Positions 37,146-49,859 of a stretch of DNA of 64,000 nucleotides are shown here, one piece after another (positions within the stretch are counted from its first letter, which is position 1; each line of letters begins with the position of its first letter). The translations under genes were made by a program, and so were the position numbers. The notes under the pieces are model-generated. The model did not search any database, was not told the DNA's origin, and worked only from the letters and a program-made list of their open reading frames with translations. The DNA comes from Pipra filicauda (taxonomy: Eukaryota > Chordata > Aves > Passeriformes > Pipridae): contig NW_024104528.1 in assembly GCF_003945595.2 (NCBI RefSeq), forward strand, positions 434,001-498,000, given 5' to 3'.

Positions 37146-39245
37146 TTATAGTTAACAGTAAAATATACCTGGTTAAGAGAAATCACAAAACAATCCAGTT
37201 TACAAATGCTATTTTTCCTTTGAAAACACTTCCAATGACTCTCACTGCAAAGCTGAGCCATTTCCTGCTTTTCTCAATAGCACAGTTGAGTAAAAAGAGA
37301 AGGATCTCCTCTGATGCTCAGCTGAGCCAAAAAACCAAAACAACCTCAGAGTTGAATTTACCACACTTTCACAACCACCAAGTATCAGAAGGGGCTGTCT
37401 GAGATCACAATCGACACAGAAAAAATTATTTTGGTGTTGATACTTCACAGTGCTTTGAGACTGTAAATCAGAGGCTGCTTGGCAGGTAACAAACACCACC
37501 TCCCTTAAACACAGGAACACATCAGCCGAGGAGACCTTTCTGAGTCATCAAGCACAGTCCCCCACTATCATAGATTGCAGCAGCTAATATCCCTGCTCCT
37601 TAATAGCCCTCATTATCACAGCAGCTAAGCATCTGGCAAAGTACACAATGTTGGCACTGTCCTCCCTCAATGATCTGAACCTGTGCGTGTGCTAAGAGGG
37701 AAGAGATACCATTTGTACATTTTGATATACCTGTGAACTTCTGAAAACAGACAACAGTCGCTTATAGCCCTGGAAACCTGAACAGGAAAGAGCTTTGAAA
37801 TATTTCTCAGATGGTTGAGAAAAACAGAAATAGAGGAAATTATTCTATCCCACTCTTATATCTGGAGGGATCAGAGTATATTTAGGCAACACATTCATTC
37901 CATGCAAAAACTTAGCCCCAGACATTAAAAAGAACAGATAAATCTTTCTAGCCTTAAAAAGTCTGTGTACTCAGCTTAGACAGGCACATGGCAGTGTCAA
38001 GTGCAATGTGTATTCCCTGTGATAATAAATCTCATAACGGAAATCAAAGCCAAGTTGAACTGCACGTTAGGAATTAAGTGTGTCCCAAACTGCTCATCTT
38101 GCTAAACCTTCATAATAAAATAACATTACAGTCTGTAATTACATGTGTAATGATGCCACAGGAGTAAAACTCAGGAAAGGCTTAATTTTCCAAGCATTGC
38201 AACAAGTGTGAATTGGTGTGAGGCTTAAAAGGCACTCACAGTCTGGACCCAAGCCTAGGTGCAGATAGGACTATCATATCTGACACAAACCAGGCAAATG
38301 GTATGAATTTGTGCTCAGTGTTGCCAAGCAAGCACCAGGAAGGGAAGCTCCCAAAGCCACCTAGATTTAATGGAGCTTCCTGTTGCACCTATGGTGGTGT
38401 TTCCAACAGGTCTGAACACAGGGACCTGGAAAGTCTTGAAGATTTTTGCACTGTTGCTTCTGACAAACCATAAAACAATGGCAGTTAAAACAAGGACATT
38501 ATGAAAGACATCAAAAATTAAAATTGCAATTTTAATGGTAATCTCCATTCCTGTGGAGAAAGGTGCTCAACTGCTTCAGAACAGGACAAACTCCCTGCAG
38601 AGGCACCCTGGAAGACCTGCGTGAGATTCTCAGCTTTCAGATCATTAAAGTTTGGTTAAATCACTCCTCTTGCTCAGTTTTTCCATTCCCTTCTCATGGA
38701 ACTTCTAACCCATAGAACTCCACTGTTGTGAAATCAATAGAAAATGATGAAATATCATCCAAGAGGTCATGGAACAAATTGTTTGGGAACAAGTACAGCC
38801 AGAAGTACTAAAATGATAATTTCAATATCTGACTGAAAAAAACATTTTGGGGATTATAAAAACATTTAACTTTTCTTCTTTCAGTGACCTGAAATATTTC
38901 ATTTTGAATCAAGACATATCAAAACCAAAACAAAAATAGATCAGTGTTGTACTAAGCTGAAATAAAATTACTTATTTAGACTCTGCAGAGAGAGCAGCAT
39001 TTAGATGGAAAGCAAGTCTTATTCCAATCACTTTGATTTTGTAATAGCATCACCTTCCCATTAAAATGATCTCCAGAATTCTCTATCAAGCCCTGTGACT
39101 GTGTGAGATACTAGAGTTCTAGATAATTCTGCAGATTTATACTTATATTGTACTCGTGGATCAGAATTTAACCCTGAAGTCCCACATGAAATGAAGTACC
39201 TGTAAGTATTTCAGTAGCCCACCTTAACCTCAGCTCTTTTCTGTC
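37146..39245. other. Noncoding DNA; AT-rich block at 38.06-38.2 kb
   Basis: No gene or repeat family is assigned. Between 38,060 and 38,200 a unique AT-rich block contains 'gtctgtaattacatgtgtaa', two TAAT-like cores around an ACATGT palindrome, which could be regulatory. The rest is featureless. Confidence 0.4.
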
Positions 39246-39375
39246 TTTTTTTTTTTAAACAGACTTGCTAAAAAAAAAAAATCCTGTTACAAATACAGGC
39301 TTCATTTTCCTGAACTAAAAATATAATAATATAAATAAAAAAATATAGTAATAGAATAGAATCTAATAATTAGCA
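39246..39375. repeat. T11 and A12 runs followed by AT-rich low complexity
   Basis: T11 at 39,246-39,256 and A12 at 39,270-39,281 are separated by 13 bases and could pair. They are followed by about 60 bases of near-pure A/T with ATAAT and AATAGA units. This is simple AT-rich sequence. Confidence 0.75.
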
Positions 39376-42300
39376 CTTATTTAGGACTTTAGAGCACCGG
39401 AATTGGGCATAAAACAACAGGTCTCATCTGCCATTTTGATGCTTTCTGTGTATTCTGCCCCATTTTTCTGCACCAAACTTCTACTTGAGGAACTGGTGCA
39501 GAGTAAGCATCTGATCCAAAGGATGTCTGTTGCAGATTAGAAGGGACTATTTCAGCCTGTACTGCTTAGGATGATGGAAAATCACCACAGTAAAGAACCT
39601 AAGGGTTGTGGGTTTGAACTCAGGCTGCAGGCTTGGGGGAGCCAACCCTGACTCTCTACAGCAAAAGGAGAGCAGTATTACTAATCTTCCTCCCTCAATC
39701 TGCTCAGGAGTTGAATCAGCAAGAAGGAGGAAATGAATTTTTCTGTGTTCAGGCAATCTGCAAGGCAAAAGTTTATAACAATTTCTGTTTTGGAAAAAAT
39801 TCAGAGGCTGTATTTTCAGTAATTGTTTATACAGGGTACAGTGGAAGCTGCACCTCTTGTGTATTGACGGCCTTTTTAAGGCTTTGGATGCTTTACATAC
39901 TAATCACTCAAATGCTTAAGACCTTATCTATGACTTGGTTTGCAGATAAGGAGTTCACTGGGAATATGTATGTATATACATATAATACATATGTGGATGT
40001 TTTTAATAGTGGTTAGAGTCTCCATTCCTCAGTTCCTCTACTCTGGTTGCTGGTTTTCCCCTTGTTGCATTAAAGACACAAACTGATGGATCTTAGCTGG
40101 ACTGGGGTCATAGCACACCTTGGTTCCTTGCTCTGCCCAGTAACAACTAAAGGCACAGGCAGACAAAATCCTAACCTTAAGATGTCCATTATAAAAAAAA
40201 TCCATTGACTTCAAAAGGGCTAGGATTTCAAGTCTGTCTTTCTGCTGTGCTGAGGTATTACCACAAGCACTCTCAGACGTACCCAGGGACCTAGGTCTCT
40301 CGAGAACTAGTAGCTATTTTATTTCCAGACCCATATGGGTCTTACACGTCACATAAATAACAGTAGGGGAGTGAAGAGGTCATGGCTCTCCTACAAAACC
40401 TCTATCCGTTACCAGACATGTGGCAATAGGTCAGTCATGGGGTCCCCTGAGCCATGTGGGACCTGCATCCAGGTGTCTGCATAGCTGCCTCACAAACTCC
40501 AGCTGGGCTGGAAAAACTACTCATTATAACATCTCTATGTTCAATAGGACAACTACGAGAAGTAAGTCTCCCCACAGGCTTCTCTGATACCCTCTTCTCT
40601 TACCCACTCTTCAGAAGCTTTTGACAAACACTGGTGAAAACAGAGTCTTGTAGTGTGGGGTTAATTGTTTTCCTTTTTCTGTATGCATAAATATTCTGCA
40701 GACTGAGAATTGCTACTTCCAGAAATATACAAATCAAGTAAAAGTTTCATATCCCCAACTCATGGATAATTTTAGAGGCTGAATCATCTGGTTTGCAGCA
40801 ATTAAAACAAAGGGTGCTTGTTCTAATGCATTGTTTTCACACTAGAAAGCCCAGTCTGCCTTCAGCTGTCTTTACCAACTAGGAATTCAAGAAGAAAGAA
40901 GCTATTAAAGTTTCCTCTATCCAGTTTAAATGTGGCACAACACACATTCCTGGGCAACTTTTCAGAATAAACATCTTAGTAAATTCTTCCTGACAATAGT
41001 TAGTGACAAGCATGTCAAAACCAACAAACTCAGTCACATACAAGACTTATCAATAATTTAGTCTTTTCCCCCCACGAGAGACTGTGTGTTTTGCAATAAT
41101 GAAATATATGATTTTAAAAATAAATAATAGGCTGTTGTCAGGCCGATTGTAGCTAGAAGTTATGAATTTGATTGATTGAACATTTGAGTTCATTCTCTCT
41201 AGCAAGATCAAAGCGAAACTCTTCCATTTGCCCAAGGCCACTTGCAATTTATTTAGAGATTGTGTTCATATCCCAGCAGGTAGCAATATTGGACTGAGGT
41301 ACACAGAAAATCAGCTCTTTGAGGTTTTTTCTGAGTCCAAGGGATGCAACAAATGAGATTTTTTTTGGTTCATTAAATCATTAACCACTTAATCACTAAA
41401 AAACACAACATCAGTTGCATTTTCCCTCAGTTAAGTGCAACAAGGAAGCACCTATGATATTGAAAACCTGTTTTAACATCGATGCCTTTGTCAAATATGA
41501 CAAGCCTATATTTTTCATTTGTATAGTTATTTGACCCCTTCTCCTTTTTTCGTTTAATTAGCATGGCAGAAGGCAATGACACCCAAAAGGGAGAGGAGTA
41601 TGAGTTGCAACGGGAAATCCTTTTAAGAACAACATGGAAAATAACACATGTCCATAAAAGCACACAGAAGATGTTTGTATAGCAATTTCTGCAAGAACCC
41701 GAGTGCAAAAGAGCTCCGAACAAGTCAGCCCAGACTAATGTGAAACCTTCAGTCACCCTGAGACATAGCCAAGATCAGCTGTTTTTTCCCTTCTCCAGAT
41801 AGCATTCACATGCTGACTATAGGGGTTTGCAAGGCTTTCTCGCCAAAAAAAGAATCATTCTTTAGCTGTCCTGTATTCGTCCTACACAGGATTTGGGGAT
41901 TAGCAGCGTTAGAAGAAACAAAATCCAAACCAACCAAGAAGGGTCAGTGCAGGTGGCCGAGCAGCAGCTTGTTGGCAGCGATGCACACAAATGCAAATCA
42001 GGAGCGGCTGCGCACGTGGGACCTCGGTGGGGCTGCCAGCAGCACAGAGCCAGAGGCTCCAGGAAAACACAAAGATAAGGATAAATGCCAGGGGTGAGGG
42101 AAGAAGGACTTTCAGGTGCCAGGTGAACCTACCTCAGAAGAAGAGGGTGGGTTTGTAGGAGCCATAGCAGGTCCAATCTGGGCGATCAGTAGCTGAGAAG
42201 AGGACTGCCAGCACTGGAAGTGCTCAGGATGCCTGGTTCTAGTCTGCAACAAGTCATGCCACTTGTGACCTTAGCACCTTTTGACAATGGTCAAGACCTT

Positions 42301-42615
42301 TGTCTCCCATTCAAGTGGATGAAAAACTCTTCTGGGTCTGATGACAACTTGGGTGATGTCTAGATTCAAAGCTCTGGTTAAATACAACTTCAAAGGGCTT
42401 TGTCTGCACTAGTGAGAGCATGAACTGGTAGTAGACCCATCCATCAATGTACAGCAGTTTTAGGGTATTCTCCAAAGGGCTTGGTACTATCACACTAAAG
42501 GGCAAAGGGTCCCCAAGGCAACTGGCATCTTGTACTTTCTCTACAGGAGTGCTTCTTGGATCTCTGAACCCCAGATAACAAAAACAGAAACCAGGAATTA
42601 GAGATCCAAGTGTTT
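39376..42615. other. Noncoding DNA, nothing firm
   Basis: No gene is seen. A 127-codon frame at 39,633-40,016 has no domain. An ancient-repeat-like phrase, 'tccattgacttcaaaaggg', lies at 40,200-40,219. A slightly CG-containing patch at 41,900-42,030 is too weak for a CpG island. Confidence 0.5.
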
Positions 42616-42652
42616 AAACCAAACAAAAACACCCCCAAACAAACAAAAAAAT
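42616..42652. repeat. A/C-rich low-complexity patch
   Basis: Almost exclusively A and C for about 35 bases, built from AAAC and CCCCC units. It is one of the recurring A/C patches in the window. Confidence 0.75.
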
Positions 42653-44926
42653 ATTTAAAGATCTTGTAAAAGAGAGAGCTGGGAACACAACCAAGGAATC
42701 CTAATCCTCTTGTTCCTAGTTCTCCTGCTCGTTAAGGACAGCAAAGTTACTCCAGCTGTGGAGAAACATAATTAGACCAAGTAACACTGTTTGCAGATGG
42801 GCTACTCCAGATGAGGGGAAAGCATGGCATTGAGGTTTATCAGGGAAACCTGACAGCTATTGTCTGCTCCTGTTATCTGAAAAAAAAGAGGGAAGGAAAA
42901 TCTGAGCAAACACCACAGCGTCAGAGGGGTTTCTCACATATAGTACCTTCAATATAAATATGGAGCTAAAGGAAAAGAATAAAGGGTGAATGCTCAAAAA
43001 CCAAACTTCATTAAAGTTTCCCATAACAGACCAGTACCATAAGTGGCCAACAGTCCAGCTAAGCTACACTTCAAGGCATACATACAGGACATTTATTGGG
43101 CTGTACCCAAAGTCTGTACCCAAAGTACAGCTCCTTACAGTGATCACCAGTCACTAGAGGGCATTTATGTCCATGAAGATGTCAGATTCAATTTTTTCAC
43201 TGTAGGCATGATTAGTTAATGAGGCTTGACAGTTCCTAGAGTTCAGCTAAACAGCTGAACATAATTATGGGGAAGAAAACATATAAGCATAATTAGCAGA
43301 GTTCTTCATAGACTTTCAGAAATGTTGACAGTGAGTTACAAGAACAAGCCTGGCTAGTTTTCTTTGTAGTACAGCCTGAAGGAGAAAAAACCCAAAATGC
43401 CTCAGGGTCCCAAGGCAGAATTAGCAAAGATTCAGCTCTCTCAGGATGAAGGGATAAGAGCAGTGATTCAGTCTGCCTACAAAATGACCTGAAGGGATGA
43501 CCAAATCCTGATTCAGAAACAGGAGTATAATGGGAAGAATGGAAATAGTGTTTTGGATCTCAACAGGTTAGGAAATGGTCAGTCTGGGCGTCTCATCAGG
43601 TAGGAAGTTAATCAGAAGCTTACATGCATGTTCCATGGTGTCATGACTTGGATATAAATGTTTTTTGTACGAGTCAGATTTTATTTAATAACAAACTAGA
43701 AAGACAAAGCTGTAGGATACCCAATCAAAGCTTAAGAACTGCCTCAAATAACATGAAGGAGGCATGAGAGAAACATGCCAAATCTATTACCTTTTTTGTA
43801 TTGTATTTCCACTACATTCAATCTGAAAGATTTTTTTTTTCATAAATGCTGTCGTGGTTTGACAAAGCCAGGTGACTAAGATAGGAAAAGAAAACAAAAT
43901 AGACTTTTGACACCCTCTGGGATTCATGAAGAAACTAGATATATTTAAAATAATTGATGGAAAGCTAGATAATAACACTGTTTACCCATCAAAACCTTTG
44001 CCCTAAACACTGCCTGTACACGATTAAGAGAAACCAAAGTTTGGTTCTAAACACCTTTCTGATTTGAGTGACAGATTGTCAAAAGGTGTGAAACACAGGT
44101 TGATCTGTGCCAACACGGAAGGTGAAATGAGTATTGTTAGTCAGACCCTAAAACACAGACCTGCAGGGATTATTTCAGGAAATGAGCCTTAAGGCAGTGG
44201 GCAGAGCAGGTGCTGTCCTTTAAAGAGAGGAAAGTGATGGGGTGGCTGAGCACATCTCTATGGAAGACTGCAGCATTTTTACTTTTTATGTTGGAAATAC
44301 AATTGCTTAGGTTAACAAAAACATTAAACAAAATGTTCTGAATATACCAAGACTTGAATTAATGGTTTAATTAGCTCTCACTTTTCTCAAACTTGCTCAT
44401 CCGTGATTTATTCAACCATAAATAAATATTCTGGTTAGGGAGAAAGAAATCAACCACTGAATATTGGAGCAAATCTGAGCAAAAATCCTGTAGCCTTCAA
44501 AATCACCTCCTAGTTCATGAACAAAATAATTAAAGCCTTGCTAATGGCAAAGGATCAGCGTCATTGCAGTCCTGCTAGTCTGAAAACACAAGCAAGACAG
44601 TAGCACTAAGAAAGAAGTTACCTTATATTAAGACAAATATTCTTGCCTTTCCCTGTAGCCCTTTCTTATATACCAGAGCATGGAAGGTAAAGTTCACCAT
44701 TTGAACAGGTGACTACCAAACATGAGATAGATTAACACCAATATTGATTTCTAGCTGGTTCAGTAAAAAATCTTATTTACTCACACAAACCGTGCCTCAT
44801 TACTAACACAATGTAATCTTCCCCAAATGTGTAGTTTTGCTCCTTTTAGATCCAGCTTTCTGCATACATATCTCATGGCCAAAGCCAGGGGAGGAAAGTT
44901 TGAGGTTTATGATTGTCTATAAATGC
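42653..44926. other. Noncoding DNA with one 13-bp duplication
   Basis: No gene or transposon is recognised. A two-copy tandem repeat lies at 43,101-43,126, and T10 lies at 43,831-43,840. Open frames are all short. Confidence 0.5.
43101..43126. repeat. Two-copy 13-bp perfect tandem repeat
   Basis: CTGTACCCAAAGT occurs twice back to back, at 43,101-43,113 and 43,114-43,126, with no mismatch. This is consistent with a recent slippage duplication. Confidence 0.85.
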
Positions 44927-44972
44927 AAAAAAACCAAACCAAAAAAAACCCCCCAGAAACCCAAAAAAGAAA
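44927..44972. repeat. A/C-rich low-complexity patch
   Basis: A7 and A8 blocks alternate with CC and C6 blocks for about 45 bases. It shares the texture of the other A/C patches. Confidence 0.75.
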
Positions 44973-46589
44973 TTCCGATGCAGAGAAGAGAAGATTTTAC
45001 CATCATCTAAGAACAGCTGAAACTACACAAATGCTGTTCCGCATTCTGCGTCCAAGTGTAAAACAACTTACACCAATGAAACACAACTTCAATCCAGGAA
45101 AAAATTTATAGGCTTAAGGCCTGGTAAAAGTTCCTGCCTCAAAATATAATTGGAAGTTTTGTAACTGAGAAAAAAGAAAGAAAATCACACTGTACATCAA
45201 TGAGGTGGAAGAAAGTTCTGGTTATCTACATTGGCAGGGAAATGGCAATTAATGAAAATCACTCACATTCTCTGCCCACTGCCAGAAATGGTTGACAAGC
45301 TAAAACTGGCACATAATGATAGGCTGAAAAATTCTACATATATTGGCAGCTCTTCCTTTTCCTCTTGGTATCCCCCAACTGCTGAATTTATTTTTAGTTT
45401 ATTTAGAGATTTTGGATTCCTCTCCCAGTCTCCTGTTCTTGCTTTGGTACTAGAGCCTGGTGGAGTCCTAGAGTAAGTTCCCAGGCATTTAAGAAATGAA
45501 TAAATAAAACAGTTGTAGCTGTAGCAGGAGGTCTAAGTCAGAATAACTATTTGTGTTTATCATGTGACAACAGCTGGACTTGTTTAAAGCAGTCATCTTA
45601 AGCATGGTGAGACAACTTGGAGCTAGCTCCACAAAGAAAATTTAGTTCAGGACCTGCAACTTCTAATTTCTTAACCATTTAATGAAGGCAGTTGTCCAGA
45701 GTTAAGTCTGCAGGGAACACTAACCACCTGAAAGCATGAACCACAGAATTAAGGGCTGTGATCACAAACCAGGGGCAAGTGCTAAGGAAATATATGAGAG
45801 TCCTGTGTAATACCAATAAGGTTCAGCAAGCATTTCAGAAGAATACTTCACCTGTGAACTACTGAAACAGGAGCTTCTTGTCAGGCTTGCTTAGCCTTCC
45901 CAGACTCAGTGTCTTTCCTGTTTTTACCCCACATATCTATATAGTTTGCTTTCCATGTCACACAGCAACTGTAGGCTGCTCCTCCTATGAGCATTTGCTG
46001 ATGTGATAGCATGGAATTTCATTAATTGGTTCATATCAGAGTCACAAATACAACATCCTTTAAGAAAGCTGTGTATGTGTAACAGAGCCAAATTTACCCT
46101 TAACATCCATAAAATGCCCTGCAACACTGAGATAAAAGGCTTTAAAGAAGTTGACAGAGTGATAATTAGAGCTGACTGCTCATATTTCAACTGAAGACAC
46201 CCTGACCTTAAAGTTCACGTGTGGAAAACTGATAGTCAGAGCATACCTAGGTAGGTGCTGCACTACCCGTGAAGCCACAGCAGAGCCCACAATGGAATTT
46301 GAGCATTTCTCCTTCCACCATGTTGTGTAATGTAAAGGAAAACCAGCCACCATGCTTGTGCCGAAGACCCGAAAGGTCTGTGACAAATCACAACGTAGGA
46401 TATGGATCCTGTCTCTCCACTTCTGTTTTGTTTTCCCGAGTACACTGAAAAGAAATCAGTCAATCTACAAACGTGCTGCTCTGACCTCTTACATTGTTCC
46501 CTTTGGCTCAGACACCAGTGCTGCTATGAAGCAGCTCTGTGCTGGCATGGCATTGTGGCATTGACATGCAAATAAGCAAAGCCAATGGA
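44973..46589. other. Noncoding DNA, nothing recognised
   Basis: Unique AT-rich sequence. Short frames lie on both strands at 45.9-46.5 kb, none with a domain. Confidence 0.5.
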
Positions 46590-46680
46590 ATATATATATA
46601 TACCAGTCCTAATGAATGCTTGATTTTTGTGGGGTTTTTTTGTTTTGTTTTGGGGGTTTTTTTTGTTTGTTTTTCTTTAT
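46590..46680. repeat. (TA)n microsatellite then G/T-rich patch
   Basis: A TA dinucleotide run lies at about 46,590-46,602. About 20 bases later a G/T-rich tract (46,624-46,680) contains GGGG-T7, TGTTTTGTTTTG, GGGGG-T8 and TTTGTTTG blocks with almost no A or C. The G/T tract is the complement of the A/C patches seen elsewhere. Confidence 0.75.
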
Positions 46681-47745
46681 ACGTTGTATTTACTTTTTGA
46701 TGCTTTCATAGTCTCCCAGAATAACTTAGATGTATTCCTACTTCAACTGCTACATTTTTTTCCCCCAGCAGACTTGGAGTGTTAGTATGTGTTTGTTTAT
46801 ATATACATATAGATGTGTGTAAATTCAGCTTACTTTAGGAACAGGAATATTTTAAGCATTTCAACTACAAGAAAAAGCGTATGACGATTCTTTGAAATTC
46901 CTTAGTGTAAAACAACTGCAGCTGCCCCTGTCTTGCTTTAAAATCATCAGAAAACCCGAGACCTAACACCCAGCAATGATTATTCAGCTTGCATGAACTG
47001 ACAGTTTGTGTGCCATTCAGGAGAAAAAAAAAATAATACATTTCCCCCTTCCTCTTTGGCTCATCAGGGATGAGCCAAAAACTCAACAAGTAAAACCCTG
47101 ACTGAAACTTTTACTGCAGAATTGTTTCAGAAATGCACTTTTTGCATAGTTTAATTTTCTGGGTTTAGATCCCCCAGAGTCAAAAACAACTCCCGCAACC
47201 CCTTGTAGCAGATATCTAAAAGAAAAACAGAAATCTTCAGTGGGCTTAACTTGCAATAAAGGTAGAGAGCAGGCTTTACACAATCTTCCTTGTACTTAAA
47301 TCCAAAGTTCTGGCTGATGTTTGAGAAGACACTGAAGTTCTATGAAGAGTTTACCTTGGAGATGCACATTGGACAGCTGCATCTTTTGTGTACAGGCTAC
47401 AGGAGAATGGGGAACACATTCGTCTTGTACGGTTGAGTCAGAAAACTTGAGTGGGTTTTTTTCCCCCCCTGCATTTGACATCAGGGGACATTGTTAACAA
47501 TTAAAGCAATAGCAAGGCTCTTCTGCTGAAGCAGCTTGCTCGTTTCAGACACCGTAGAGATGTAGGCTGCTGTGAAAGGTGCTGAATGCTGTTGTGTGCC
47601 ATTTCAAAGAGAAATGACATTCCCTCACAGATGCTTGCTGAGTGCCACTTCCACTTTCTTCTACCTATTCCTGCCTGAATTGTAACTTTTTTACATTTGT
47701 CTCAATTATCAAAACTGAAACTTGACAAACATTGTAATGAACCCT
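46681..47745. other. Noncoding DNA, nothing recognised
   Basis: AT-rich sequence without a repeat family or gene. A9 near 47,025 and a C-rich pyrimidine run near 47,455-47,470 are the only low-complexity tracts. Confidence 0.5.
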
Positions 47746-47811
47746 GGGCCAGATTTCTCATGTGACCTACCACTTTGTGCAAAGATAAGGAAGGACTTTT
47801 AGAATTTGGCC
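47746..47811. mobile_element. Possible palindromic ancient DNA-transposon scrap
   Basis: The sequence opens with GGGCCAGATTTCT and closes 66 bp later with AGAATTTGGCC, an imperfect terminal inverted repeat. Old amniote genomes contain palindromic nonautonomous repeats that start GGGCCAGATTCT and end in the complement. The interior is too short and decayed to confirm. It could be coincidence. Confidence 0.35.
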
Positions 47812-49834
47812 AGCAAAAGGGTCTTGGTACTAAGACACATATTTTAGGGTTTCTCTGTGTGGTTTTTTTCCTTTAAATGTATATAGCAATGGATATTAAA
47901 GGACTCAGAATAGCTGAAAATTCTAACATTCTTAATAATAGCATTTATTTTAAAATCCTTGGTTATATATAGGATCTTGAGGTTAACATCCAGAGAGAGG
48001 GTTTGTTTTGTTTGAGCCACAGAACTGTGGTGCAGTGGTTCAGACAGTCCTAATTTTATTTAGCCCTAATTTTATTTAGCTTGGGAAAAAACAGGAGACA
48101 AAGTGTTTACATCTCCAAGAATCTTCAATAAACCCATGGTTTATTGCTAATACCAGACCCCTGTGAATCTCATCGCCAGGCCCAGTATTGCCATTGATTA
48201 CCCTGAGGTTTTCAACACACTGGCAGCCTATGAATCCTCCAAAGGATGAGAATAGACAAAAATAAGTGGGTGGGGTAAAAAGGAAGGGGATGTTTCAATT
48301 CAGAGGATAATCTACTAGGCACAAATTGGCTTGAAAGAACAGGAACGTAAACAACACACCACCCTTGGCAATGAGCAAGTTAGCAAACAAAAATAGCCCA
48401 GGACTTTTGTAATGGTGCCTGATAAATATCAAAATGGCTCTAGATTACATTTGAATGTTAAAACCGAATTTGGATCTGAAAACAAAGGATAAACATATTT
48501 CTTCTGACATTTAGTGTTGTCTGATGACATGCAATTTCATTGCTTTTTCCTTATGATGTAATTTTTGTAAGTGATACCAGTTGTCATCAAACGTCATAAA
48601 AGCCAGACTTGCCTCAAGTCATCAATATTTATTGTTCTCTCACAGCAGAGCCTGTTTTGAGTTTGGTGTGCATGGTTTTAATTGTTTAACGGAAGAGTTA
48701 AGTCCAACCTTTCCTAGTATAAAACATCAGGCTGAGATGGATCTGCTGACATGATGCAATTGAGATCTTCTGGCAGCTGGTGAAGTAAATGCCCTTTGAG
48801 GGAAAAAAAAAAAAGGAGGCAAGAGATGAGGATCTATCTGGATGACAGGATTAGTAAGAGGATACTAAGCTGGGCCAGTCATCCAAATCATCCCTGGACT
48901 AGAGCACCCACCATCCCCTACCACTACAGGGTCACTGGGCCCCCAGAAACCAGGTCAGCAGGTCCCAAGCATTACATATGGCATTAACTAATGCCATTGT
49001 TCTCTGCAGAAGCCAGGAGAGAACAGTGGGAAACAAACCTGTCCTGGAAGTGTGAGTGTGTTGAGAGACAGAGCAGTCTGAGCCACCCTTATGCCTCTTC
49101 TTGGTCAGGGAGACACATACAGCAGTTCCTGGAAAGACAGACCTTCCAAGCAGACCTCTGCTCCTTCAGCCTCTACTTTGGGCCTCAAATCCTATATGTT
49201 ATGGAGCCACAGAACAGCAAGAAAACTACCAAAATGAACCCTACACCCTTTCTTTGCTACTACTTGTTCTTCCACAGTTCTCCAAACCCTACATGTTATA
49301 GGAAATCATGCCACATCCCTTAGAGACACTGTGAGGGATGCTCATCTGGAGGGACATCTTAACCCATGGACACTTATAGCCCCAGTCTCCCATGGACACA
49401 TCCTGTCAGTTCATTCAGGAGCTTTGTAAGCTGCTGTGCCCCTCTCCTTTTCTCAAAGGGAAGGAAGTTTAATTTCACAGCTGGAAGAAAAACTTTTGGC
49501 TCTGTGCAGCCGCTAAAGCACAAAAATGAACAGGAAAAGCCCATTTAAAAGAGACAGGGACTGGAGCAGTGGAAATTTGACAAGGAAAGGGATGTAACAA
49601 AAAAAGCAAACATGACATTTTTGGAAGGAACTCTCTAAGTTTGAGCCTCTCTGGAGAGCTGCATAAAATTCACTGGAGCAGCTGAAAGCAAGGAATAAAA
49701 TTCACCTGACTTGTTAGGAGAACATTGTTCACAAACCCCTGCTAATTTGGCTCTTAAAGCACACAGACACATAGGCACAGGCTCAGACAGAGGTACTTAT
49801 GCTTGCTTGCCACATTATGTTTATCTGGGTGGGC
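47812..49834. other. Noncoding DNA with a 16-bp duplication and A12
   Basis: No gene is recognised. An AT-rich block at 48,480-48,640 with 'tgatgtaatttttgtaag' and 'tcaatatttattgttctc' could be a conserved element, but the evidence is weak. A12 lies at 48,803-48,814. Overlapping 60-110 codon frames at 48.8-49.5 kb carry no domains. Confidence 0.45.
48049..48080. repeat. Two-copy 16-bp perfect tandem repeat
   Basis: CCTAATTTTATTTAGC is duplicated exactly at 48,049-48,064 and 48,065-48,080. It is a slippage-type duplication. Confidence 0.88.
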
Positions 49835-49859
49835 TTTATTTTATTTATTTATTTATTTA
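49835..49859. repeat. (TTTA)n microsatellite
   Basis: About six TTTA-like units in a row, slightly imperfect at the left end. Confidence 0.9.
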
